The notes beneath the pieces were generated by a model. The model had not been told where the DNA came from, did not search any database, and was given only the letters and a program-made list of their open reading frames with translations. Shown here in pieces: positions 39,801 to 50,548 of a DNA stretch of 64,000 nucleotides (position 1 is its first letter; each line of letters opens with the position of its first letter). The DNA is from Ifrita kowaldi. Taxonomy: Eukaryota > Chordata > Aves > Passeriformes > Cinclosomatidae. Both the position numbers and the translations under genes were made by a program. Location: positions 64,747 through 128,746 of the forward strand of contig VZRS01012079.1 of assembly GCA_013398055.1 (NCBI GenBank), written 5' to 3'.

Positions 39801-42800
39801 CTTTCTCATTTAAAAACAGATGTCAGCACAAGGAGAAGGCAGGTGCAGAGTGCCTCTTTCAGCTGCTTTTGAAGGAAAGCAGGAAGTGAATAAGTCACAG
39901 GGAGCTGTGTTGTTCGGATCTTTAGAAAGCATTTATAGCTTCTAGATACGTTCCTGCTAATGAGGATGAGAGATGCCAGCTCTTTGGAAGTTACAGCATG
40001 CACTGTTGCACTCTCATCAACTCTGATGGATGCGGTGTGGATGGGAATATAATTTAAACATGAGGATATGGGGAATGATTTATTAAGTTACCACAGAAAG
40101 TACTTAAGAAAAAAATGTCTAATACTAGAAACAATGTCTGGCATAGTTGAATGCTATATGAATTACAAAATTTCTTATAAACTGGAAACCCCCAAATGGA
40201 TGCTCTCCATACATTGCAGTACTGTCTGAAACTGCATAGAAATACCCTGAATTGTAGCTGTAAAGTATTATGATTTACAACAGCCAGACTCCTGAACCTA
40301 ATGAAGGCCACAAACTGATTGTTGCCAATCATATTATTGCTGTTAAAGCCAGCAGCAACGTCATCTGAGAGCATACTGTGTTTGGGTGTGTGGTGAGAAT
40401 CTGACTACTGCCATTTTCCCCCTTAGGCAAACCAACTTCCACACAAAATAGTGTCCTTTTAAAATGAGGGCAAGGTCAGACACAATATGTCCCATAGTCT
40501 CTACAAGATGCCAGACTGAGGTGAGTAGAAAGGAATAAACAGCCCTATAGCCTCTCTCTCCTCTCTTTCCACATCTATCAAGTCTGATGTGGGTGGAAAC
40601 ACGCTATTCTTTGTAAGGAGCTGGCACAATTTGCCCTCATTAGCAAAGCATGCCTACTTTTTTTTGCCACATTTGCTGTACCTCATTTGAAACACCACAC
40701 TGCAGGGATTTTGCACAGTGTCTGGGATTTTAACTATCAAAGGAGTTTACAAGAAAAACGCCTGCAGCTTCCTGGGCTTGATGCACTGCATTGTCTAGCA
40801 TGGATTTCACTTTCCCCGTGACACTGAAAAAGCACTGCCACAGAACAACTTGCTTTGATGCCCTATGCTAGCAAAGAAGTTCTGTGATAAACAAGCTTTT
40901 AATCTTGTATTTCCTCACTTTTACTAAGTAAATTGCAACTTGACAAAGCTGTGTGTCAATGACTGTGCCAAAAGCTCAGCCCTGAACAGAGATGGTAAAA
41001 GAGAGCAGGAGAGAAAGTGCTCACAGGAAGCACACAGAAGAATTGTACTTAAGAAGCTTTGTCAGTGCTTTGATTTAGTGCCATCAGTCCTGCTGCAGCA
41101 GGCCTTCTACTAAGTGCTAGTGTAAACAGTCCAGGAAAACTCCCAAGAAGCTGTAAATGATGCCTTGCGACCTGAAAAGTATCTTCTGCCTCCCTGAATT
41201 CTAAGGAGGGATCTGCCAAAACAAAAAACGTGCTGGGACTCATGAAGAGCCTGCCCTTTCATGTGATAAGATCTCTATGGAAAGAACTGTAGTGTAATCA
41301 AGTACATAAGTAGCCAAATCTCAGCATCAGATTCTCAGGGAAAAGCCCTGCTGGCTCCTTCCATATGACGCCAGTCCACACGTGTCACACAGAACAGCTG
41401 GTGATGAGGGAACATCTTCTGCACGAAGGGAATACCCAGCACTTAAATGTATGTTAACAGACCCAAGACAGAGTTTTTCAGTGCCAAAATGAACAGTTTG
41501 GGAAGCAGCACAAGAGTGTAAGTAACAGAGGACCTTTTCTGCTTACCTGAAAGTCGTCTTGTTGCCTGAAATCTTCAAAATATCCTGAAATATTGCACTG
41601 TCTCTTGGTGCTACTCCTCTGTTCCTTTTCCAGATGAAGAGAGGCTGAGCTTATCTGCTTTGCTGATGCAGATACAACAAAGCACACCATGCTACAAACT
41701 AACTCCCTTCCTGTGGAACAAACACTAGGAAGCAGCTGAAGACTCCTGTGTTTCAATGTAAACCAGCAAATGCCTGTTTTCAGATTCTTAAACAGGAGGG
41801 TGCAGACTGTGAAATACAAAATCTAATAGCAAGAATAAAAAGTCTGGTATCAAACTCTTCTTTTTAGTGAAGAAATGTTATCTGATGCCTTCCCCCCTGC
41901 CCTTTTTATACAAAACTGCAGTACGCAGATGTATTGTAGGACACTGACAAAATATTAGAGCCACTGGATAAATTCCTGCATGGAAATCTGGAGTATTTTT
42001 GGAAAATATATTCAGTGTGGGAAAATATTTTTATTTTTAATGGTACCTGTTTGAAGTTGTTCAGTGGCTTGGAAAGTTACCAGTTCCTTTTCATTTCTGA
42101 ATATGAACAATTCTATGTCTGCGCAAGATCTCCATTTTTGAGGCTGTGGTTTTTACCACGCATCTAATTGGAGCCAAATATTACTACATTATTTTTGATT
42201 ATATTATCACCCCAGAAGAACACTAATCCAAGAAATCAGTGTTCAATGTTTCTATACAAAGCATTTAAATGAGAACACAATCAGTCGCTTCTTCCTAGTT
42301 ATCTACATGACACATGGTTAATGAATGGTAAAATATAAATCTGAATGGAAATATCTCCCCTTCCAAGGTTTCAGTTGATCAGTTTTGAATTGCCAAACTG
42401 AGGATGTGAGCTAAGAGCCACTCTAGCAGCATCACAGTGACACACTGCCTGTCATTTACTGCCTGTCCTCCTTTTAAGTATTTGCTCCTTCATAGTTATT
42501 ATCTGCAGTTGGCCACTGGACTTTGAAACTGCAAACTGCTTTCCATGTCTTTCGTTTCCTGCTGCAAATACACTGAAATCACACGGTTTGTTATCTGTCA
42601 CTAAGATTACAAGCAGTATGACTTAAAAGGAAAAAGGTAGAAAAATGTAATGAAAATAGAGAGCTCTTTACTGACTATAAAATGTGACATATTTCTGTAC
42701 CCAAAAATAGAGCAGTGATACTCTGGTGCTGATTCAATAGAAAAAAAAATGACTAGAAATAAATAAAAAAAGAGTAAATAAATGTTGATATGTAGTAGAA

Positions 42801-43949
42801 ACTTCAGACCATAAAAATATTGATAAACACTTCAAGAAAAATCAATAACCAGGTTTCACACAAATTTGTAACAATTTTTTAACTACATTAATTAGAGAAG
42901 AAACTCAAAGTCATTACTGTCTGACACTCTGTATTTGTTGATGGTGATAAAGAGAGAAAATATTAATAAATATTTTGGGGGTTTTATGTTTGGGGAGGAG
43001 TCTCATCTGCTTACCTCATGTGTGGTTAAACAATTTTGTATTTTATTAACAGCGAAGTGGTACTGTGCAATATCATAATGTTAAAATCTGATTTAAATGT
43101 ATGCACCTAGATTTAAATGTATTCTCACAGAACTCTGGAGTTTTACAAGAATTGGCTGAACAGATCTTAAGTCTATTCTATAAATTTTTAACAAATACAG
43201 GAATATATTAAAAGACCTAAATAACGTTAGCATTATGTAGATATTAATGAAAGAGAGAAATGAGATAATTTTGGTAATTACTCTCTGGTTTGATAAAAGT
43301 AGCAGGAAAACTACAAAAAATATGGGACTACAGTCATAAAAACTTGATGTAGAGGACTAATACTAGTGACAATAATTTTACTAGAAGTGTGTCTTGTCAA
43401 AGAAACTTATAATGAGATTACAGATTTGTTGAGGCATATGATTTACTAGTGTACAAGATACTGATTAAAAAGGAACACAAGGGCTCATTCAAATGAACGG
43501 CATTTTAGGTCAACAAAACGTAAAATGATAATGCAGTCTGTGTCCACATTCTGTAGACAGACAGCTCCTGGATACCCTGACTCAGAAAGTGGATTTGATG
43601 TTTATACTAAATCGCAGCAAACAAGACATCCAATATTTGATTCAACAGCAAAAAAAGACTAACGTAGATCCTAAATGTGCAGATAAAAAAGAAATAAATG
43701 AGTACATAGAGGTGAAACAAGAGCTACACAGTCTCCATATTTTTAATGTGGAAAATGGGAAAATGTGCAGAAAAAAGCTAAACCCAAGACATCCTGATCT
43801 TAACCCTCTGATTAGTGTTAATGAGTTCCTTTTGTTTAGACCTCACAGAGGTGACAAGACTAACACAAGTGAGCACATTAGAGAAAAAACACAAAGCAAT
43901 AAAGGCTCTCCTGCCAAGGCAAACAAACATAACATGAGCTAGTGGCTGA
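36804..43949. other. Intergenic, no gene recognised
   Basis: Holds a GC-richer patch at 36940-37200 with overlapping open frames on both strands but no recognised protein. The remainder is AT-rich. The frames at 38367-38852 and 43589-43942 are the longest, and neither shows a known domain or splice context; the second is very A-rich and runs up to an old CR1 tail. Confidence 0.55.
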
Positions 43950-44215
43950 AAGTTAAAGCCAGAAAAATTCAAATTAGAATTGAATACCCATTAGTTAACA
44001 CTGAAAGAGATTAACCACTGGAACAAGCTCTCAAAGTAATGAATTCTTCATGACTTGACGTCTTCAGGTCAGGCATTTCTGAAAAATGTGCTGTGGCTAA
44101 ACATAAGTTATTATTTATTGATAGCCAAATAATTAACTTAATATATGAGCAATTGCATGAAATGTCATAGCCTGTGATACAGGAAGCCAGATTGTACTTT
44201 GAATGTACGATTTCA
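43950..44215 (+). mobile_element. Ancient CR1-type LINE tail (turtle/crocodile-like subfamily)
   Basis: GGCTGAAAGTTAAAGCCAGA, then ATTAACCACTGGAACAAGCT, GTCTTCAGGTCAGGCATTTC, and finally ATAGCCTGTGATACAGGAAG follow, in order, the 3' region of the older CR1 subfamilies common in turtles and crocodilians. Heavy divergence and loss of the final tail suggest a copy from before modern birds. The upstream limit is unclear. Assignment is by recalled consensus. Confidence 0.55.
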
Positions 44216-47200
44216 TAGCTTTTCCAGAACAGGGCACATGAGCACTTTGCCAGCTATGGATGTTGGCACATTGATAAGTGAACCTTAGTGGAATGAATGA
44301 TGAACTGACACTCCTTTCACCATCATTTTACAGGCTCAAATATGTTGTTATCCCCTTGCCACTTCATGCTGATCAGTGCTTCCTCTTTCTCACAAGCTTC
44401 TCAGATGAAAAGACAACACCTGTAAGCCAACACCTGCTTGTGCTCTTCTAGTGAAAAAATGATCAGGCTCATTATTTAGCTCATTCTCTCCTTTTATTTT
44501 AAACTCTAGAAGGTATTATATCTTTCCCTGATTCAGTGCTTCCCTTTGAAACATTTAATTTGCAAGTGGTGGATTTAACGTCTTTCAGTTCCAATGACAA
44601 AGAGCCACTCCTTTTTGATAGCTATTATATGAAATTCATAATGCTTCAAGACTCTCATCTAATGTTAAAGATCTGAAATTATTACAGCTAGGTAAATACA
44701 TATTTATCATCTCCTTATTGCAGATTTTCGCCCTCAGCTTCCCATCTTCTTCCCTTAATTTGCATCTGGGTGTATCTTTAGTTTTGCTTCCTTCCTAAAG
44801 GAATAAAGAACTATTTACATAGGAGTTTTGCCATGTCAGGGCCCTTGATTATCATTTGCATTCTGTGTTTCAGAGACATCCTATTTCATCCTTTAACACT
44901 CTTTTCCTTTTAGCCTGGTAGCAGAAAAAAAAATCTCACTTCCCTTCTAGTCTTCTATTGTCTTCAGGAATTCACTTTACTTTTGTGCTTACTTACTTCA
45001 TCAGCAATTCCTGCTGTCTCCACCACTTTTTGTAATTCTTTACACATTTTTTCCCAGGGATAGATCCTTTTAGGGGAAGAAAAATCTCCAGGAGACTACA
45101 TAGATTACTCTCTAAATTTTTTAGTGTGCCCTTAAATACACTGTACTTTTTTATTTGTTCAGCTCCCTTTTGATGGTAGTATTTTCAGTCCTTAAAAATG
45201 ACTTCCTATTCCTTGTGTTTTCTTTAAAGAACTTGAAACTATCCTGCTGTAGTTTTAGTGTCTTCTAGCTGTATGTCTAAATTCTCATGGGCAGCCATAA
45301 TAGTCCTGCTTTACCCATTTGAACACAGGGAGAATACACAATAATTATGCCCATAGGTTTGTAGTTTGTTCCCATTTTCCCCTGATCTCTTGTGCATGTA
45401 AGAGGTTTATAACTACACTGTAGAAAAACTTCTGTACCAACTTGCAGATCAATATGTTGATCTTTAAATTCCCCACCCAAACCATGCATATTGTAAAGTG
45501 AAACATGTGAAGTGTGTGCAGGGCCAATCTTCCATCCTATTAGTTGGCAAAACCAGGAAGCACAAATTTAGACTTACAGACCATAAAAACACACATGGCC
45601 ATGGAAACCACCTTTTGGTGTAGATGTAAGGGGAAATTGGGATTCAGCTGACATATTTTTGCAGTGTTTGCAGTATATCATTTGCCAATGTCAATCTGAC
45701 TTGCAAACATACAGTGTCTTTCACTGTGAATGGTTTCTTTTTGCTATAAATGCCCCCTTTCTTGGAAACGGTCTCCCTTTACCTTTTCATCTTGGACCGT
45801 TTGAACTACCCAAACAAACTTTTCCTTTTTGTAACACATTACTACAGATGAAGAAAATAAAAATAGGCAAATATTATTATTCCAGGAATACTGGAATATT
45901 GTTCAACGAACCAGTTCATTTTAAAACGTGCAGAGACATTTTCAATATTACAAATAAGCTTGTGCTTTAATGTTCAAATGCAGAAACTCTGTGCTTACAC
46001 TTCTAAACTTGGAAAAGAATCAAACTTATTTCAGAGAGTAATCTGGCAAGAAATAAAGATAGAAACAAGACCACGTGGGAGATGTTTGCTGGTCAACCTC
46101 ATAGTCAACACAGGAAGCAAAATAGGAAGCCCTATTCAGTGGAAAAACTAGATGCTCCGGGTCCCTTCAGTTGCCTGTCATGCTGTACGGACATTGCCTT
46201 TTCTTTCAGGACACCTTGGCAAGAACTGAGACCTGGCTTGCAGAAGCATAAATAGACTCTAAATTACCCTAAATGGAATGCTCTAATATTCCACTGAACA
46301 ATTCCCTCCCTATCAAAATATTAAATCCTGCTTGCCCTCAACTACTCTATGCTGGCAGCAGTGTAATAAAGAAAAATGTGGATAATGAGGAAATAGGATC
46401 ATGTCAGAGTCTGAATTTCCCATCCCTCACACAAAGGAAATAACTGTCAGTTCTGTGTCTGCAAAGAATCATGCAGGTGGGAATGTATAGTCTAAAATAA
46501 TTTGTATGTAATTCTGCCTTCTTTTTCCCTATAGATTTCTTAGTAGCCTGTACAGTTCTCTGCTTTGGACTCTCCCTTTTCAAAGTGGTGAAAGCAGTAA
46601 GTAAAGTTGTGGACATGTAACCTCTTAAAAAAATGTTGTTAGTCATTAATGACAATTTACACAGATAAATTTTACAGTGTTCAGATGGAGAATTTTGGTT
46701 CAGGCCCAGTTTTCCCAGTATATACTTTTTAATACGTTTGGGGAAGATATATTATCTTCTGAAAAAAACCCCATGTAGAACAAGTAAGTATCTCTAGATA
46801 TAGAAAACAGAAGAATAGTTGTTTGGAATCTCATCTGGATTAAGTATTATACTAACCATGTTTCAAAATGCCATTTCTCGTTTGACAAAAGGAATTTCAG
46901 AGACTACACTGCTTCTTAACTACTGTTATGTGAGTTCAAAGAGGAACTATTAAGACCTGGATCTGTGCCTGAGCTTTTTATTCCTGGCACTATCAAAGGG
47001 TGTGATCATTAATCCCAGTTAAACAAGAAGTCAGCGTGTTCCACAGAATCAAAGGCTGAACCGGGGTTCAGGAGAGAGGTGTCCTGCTCCTGCTACTGTT
47101 GATGAGGTGTTATGTCAGTTATGAAGGTCACGCTGGCTGAGCTTCTCCTACTTTTTGCCCAACAATTTGATATTAGCTTGGGGGCCATAACTATCTGTAG

Positions 47201-49189
47201 ATTTTTCGGTGTGTTGAGCCAATGTAGCAAACATCATGAGCAATGCATTTTTATAGAATAAAGAGTGCATTTATATGTATTATAGTTACATATTTAACAC
47301 CTTTTCATAGTAAATTCAACTACTGGGAGCTTCTACACAAACTTACACAATTTTACATTTGCCTACGTCATTAAAGGAGATCAAATCCCACTGATCTTGA
47401 ACAAATCTTAGATCATACTACTATCTCCATGTGATTGTTTCAACCCTTTTACTTGAAGCTGGGTCCATAAATGAGTGAGTTGGTTTGTGCAGAGACTGGT
47501 AAGGTCAATATCCGCATTTGTGATTGGAGTTTAATGTGAGGGCTCAGTCCCATGCTCCATTTCCTTGTGGAGAAGCAAACTCCTATGTTACCTAGACACT
47601 TCACCATCAAAGAAGTCCCTTGGAATCTTCAGTGAAGATGAAGGAAATGCCAACTATTCAGTAAGGCTTTACCTGCCATGCCTAATTTTCCAGAGGGATA
47701 TGGAAAGAATTGAAAGGTTAAAAGAAAGGGCAACAAATACATGGCAAAGCCATGAAAAGTATTTATTGCGAGATGAGAACTCACAGGTCTGATAATGTTG
47801 CCCGTCAGAAGCATGAAATTCTAGAACAGACATCCCATAGGAATGTTACTGTAGGAAAGGACTTAACAGAGAGCATGAATGAATGAAATACTGTATTTCA
47901 AGGACTAAGGGAATGAACCCAGCCTCCTAGGGCTGTTTGGTTCGTTTCCAAAATATGAGACTCCTTTTGAAGAAGAAAATGAATTTCCAGTCAGATGGAC
48001 CAGACTTGGTGATGATTTAGGGTAATGTATGTTTTTACCCCCATGTGGCTGAACAATGATTTAAATGAATCTACATTAACAGAAGCAGCTGGTTTTAGAA
48101 GTGAGTAGATGAAAAAACTTAAATTTAGAAGTGAGTAGATGTTAAAACTTAACAACTTAATAAAGCCAGTTGGCTATGGGAGATGGGTATGCATATACAA
48201 CATGATACCTCATGTGACTAAAATGCACGTTAAAAATATCTGAGTTTTCTGTTTGTACTGATGTCAGGTGCTCAATATATGAAAAATATCTGTTTGGGTT
48301 TTTTTCCTCGATAAATTGCACCATGTTTTAATTTGGGTAGTATGATACTGCAGAAGGAAAGCTGTGTTTCTTCTCTGCTCTTGAAAAAACCCAACCCCGT
48401 AAAGTCTACTTCTTTTGCCCTATTTTCTTTTCACCTTGCATGCAGCTCATGAACCAATACTCTCTTGCTTCATTAATGAAGTTTCATCTCAGTCCTTCTT
48501 TTTTCATCTCACATTCACAGTGATGATAATTTCTTCTCCCCTGTCAGTGCTGCACAGGAAACACGGGTACTGCTGCTGAGTTGGGGATCACTGAAGCACA
48601 ATGAGCTCCACACCTAGATCAAACCTGGTGGATCAACAGCACAGGATCAAGATGTTATCCTCTTGGGATACCAGAATTCGGGGAGGTCTGGTCACTGTCT
48701 TTAAGTGGACTAGGATGGTAAGCAAAGGGCACTTCTTACCATTATAGCAATGCTATTTGACTGCCTCTGTTACCTTTTCTGATTGCTGTCAGGGATTGCA
48801 GACTGTCAGTACTACATTCCCGTTTCCCTTCCTGTCACTGATGCAAGTTTTTGGGCCACTGCCTAGAAGAGAGCTCTGTAACAGAGGTCCCTTCTGTCCT
48901 TTTTTCCCTTGACAGAATGAATATTCTCTAGTTCCATACATGGCTGTTTTCAAAGGAGAATGAAGAGTCCTTTCATAACCTTGAACTGAGGCATCTTCAT
49001 GTTGGGGAGAGAATTTCCTCAAACCCTCCATTTTGTGTAATTTGCAGCAGGAATTGATGCCACACTTCTTCCTTTAGGACGGAAGGGACAGAACTGGGCT
49101 CCCTTCCTTATTCAGCGGCTTCCTTATCCTTACTAAGGGTCTCCATTCCTCCACAAAAAGGGCACAGTGCTCAGTGGTGGGGAGTAAAA
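44216..49189. other. Intergenic, no gene recognised
   Basis: About 5 kb upstream of the CA8-proximal CR1. It contains a 30-bp imperfect tandem duplication at 48094-48153 (TTTAGAAGTGAGTAGATG units). No exon, RNA gene or recognised repeat family otherwise. Confidence 0.55.
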
Positions 49190-49955
49190 CAGAATCACAG
49201 AATGTCTGATGTTGGAAGGGACTTCTGGAGATCATCTTGTCCAAATCACCTGCTCAAGCAGGGCTGCCCAGAACAAGAACCATGTTCAGGTTAATACCCT
49301 CATGGATGGAGAGTCCACAACGTCCTGGGGCAACCTGTGCAGAGCTTAGTCATTCTCACAGTGAAAAGTGTTTCCTGATGTTCAAAAGGAACCTCCCATA
49401 TTTCAATTTGTGCCCATCACCACTGGTCTTGTTACTGGGCCCCAATGAAAAGCGCCTGGCTCCACCCTCTTTGCACCTTCCCTTCGGGTATTTGTACACA
49501 TCTGTGAGATCCCATTGAGCCTGCTCTTCTCTAAGCTGAACAGTCCCAGCTCTCTCGGCCTTTTCTCATAGGAGAGATGGTCCAGCACCTTAACCATGGT
49601 CATGACCATTTGTTGGACTCTCTCCAGTATGTTCATGTATCTCTTGTACTGAAGGAACCCAGATCTGAACCCAGCACCCCAGGTGTGCCCTCACCAGAGC
49701 AGAGCAGAGGGGCAGGATCACGTCCCTCGACTTGTTGACATTGCTTTGCCTAATGCAGCCCAAGGTATCGTTCACCTTCTTTGCGGCAAGGGCACACTGC
49801 TGTCCCATGTCTGACCTGACGCCCACCACGACCCACAGTGGGTGCCACCCACCCAATGCCCAACTGCATTCCAGACAGGTAGCCCCCCTCCTGTCCGGGC
49901 GCCTGGGTTGTTCCTCCCCAGCGGCCGGGCTTTGCCCTTCCCCTGGTTGAAGTTG
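49190..49955 (-). mobile_element. CR1 LINE adjoining the CA8 CpG-rich 5' region
   Basis: The 3' end is at the left: ACAGAATCACAGAATGTCTG then GTTGGAAGGGACTTCTGGAG. On the minus strand the body encodes QCALAAKKVNDTLGCIRQSN and LPLCSALVRAHLGCWVQIWV, the C-terminal region of CR1 ORF2. Similarity continues to about 49955 (GGTTGTTCCTCCCCAG, then CCCTGGTTGAAGTTGCTG) and stops where the CpG-rich block begins. The 273-codon minus-strand frame at 49590-50411 is this element running on into the CpG-rich DNA and is not a gene. Confidence 0.9.
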
Positions 49956-50356
49956 CTGTCCCTGGGTGTCCCCGGGTGCACAGAGCGCCTGTGCCCAGCT
50001 GGAGGGGCAGCAGGAGCTGTGGAGACACACACCCACCGGGGCTAGGGAAGCAGCCTGCGAGGAAACCGCAGAGAGGGTCAGGGAGCAGCGTCCCGCCGGG
50101 AACGCCCGCTGCCACCTCACCTCTCTCTCGCTCGCCGCGCCGCGCCGCTGGGACAGCGACCGGCTCCCGGTGTTGCCCGGCGGCCGCCCCCGGCCCTGCC
50201 CTGCCCCGGCGCTCGCCGACACCCGCGGGCGGGGGCNGAGCCGCCGGGTCCGGCGGGGCAGCCCCGTCCCTCCTGGGCAGCGGCCGGACAGGGTCTGTCT
50301 GACCCGCAGCGCGGGCTGCCGGGTGCCCCCGTAACCACTTCTCCCTTGTGCCTCAG
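49956..50356 (+). promoter_or_regulatory. CpG-rich 5' region of CA8 (probable CpG-island promoter, contains a one-base gap)
   Basis: This block is very GC-rich and CpG-dense (GCCGCGCCGCGCCGC-type runs from about 50130), unlike the AT-rich DNA on either side. It ends at the acceptor of CA8 exon 2. Such a block is the usual mark of a CpG-island promoter and first exon. I cannot find the CA8 start codon or its acidic glutamate-rich N-terminus in any frame here. A single N sits at 50237, so sequence including exon 1 may be missing at that point. Alternatively exon 1 could lie elsewhere. Promoter elements and the transcription start cannot be placed. Confidence 0.65.
50237..50237. other. Single-N gap in the CpG-rich CA8 5' region
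   Basis: One unknown base within GCGGGCGGGGGC-N-GAGCCGCC. The only other single N in the window (34436) marks a contig join, so this one probably does too. Real sequence of unknown length may be missing. Confidence 0.9.
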
Positions 50357-50548
50357 GAGTGGAGTGGGGGCTGATTTTCCCCGATGCTAACGGCGAGTAC
50401 CAGTCGCCCATTAACTTGAACTCGAGAGAAGCTAAATATGACCCCTCGCTCCTGGAAGTGCGTTTGTCACCGAACTACGTGGTGTGTCGTGACTGTGAAG
50501 TGACCAACGACGGGCATTCGATTCAGATTGCCCTGAAGTCAAAATCAG
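50357..50548 (+). CDS. CA8: CA8 exon 2 (carbonic anhydrase-related protein VIII), partial gene
   Basis: This exon encodes the N-terminal part of the carbonic anhydrase fold of CA8. Read from its second codon it gives VEWGLIFPDANGEYQSPINL, then a stretch ending in LKSKS. The PDANGEYQSPINLNSREA and NYVVCRDCEVTNDGH segments are characteristic of CA8 rather than the catalytic isoforms. The acceptor is a pyrimidine-rich run ending in CAG at 50354-50356. The donor GTATGC starts at 50549. The exon begins with the last two bases of a split glycine codon and ends with the first base of a split valine codon, which matches exon 3. The open frame runs on past the donor into the intron, and that extension is not coding. 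CA8 is a cytosolic protein, abundant in cerebellar Purkinje cells, that binds the type 1 IP3 receptor and lowers its affinity for IP3. Identity is near certain. Exon 1, which carries the start codon and the acidic N-terminus, is not seen. Confidence 0.96.

Noticed and set aside
43589..43942. 117-codon + strand frame as a possible small gene
   Set aside because: It is A-rich and lysine-rich by composition, lacks a recognisable domain or splice signals, and runs up to an old CR1 tail.
49590..50411. 273-codon minus-strand open frame, the longest in the window
   Set aside because: Its C-terminal half is CR1 ORF2 and its N-terminal half runs through CpG-rich DNA across an N and over CA8 exon 2 in antisense; it is not one gene.
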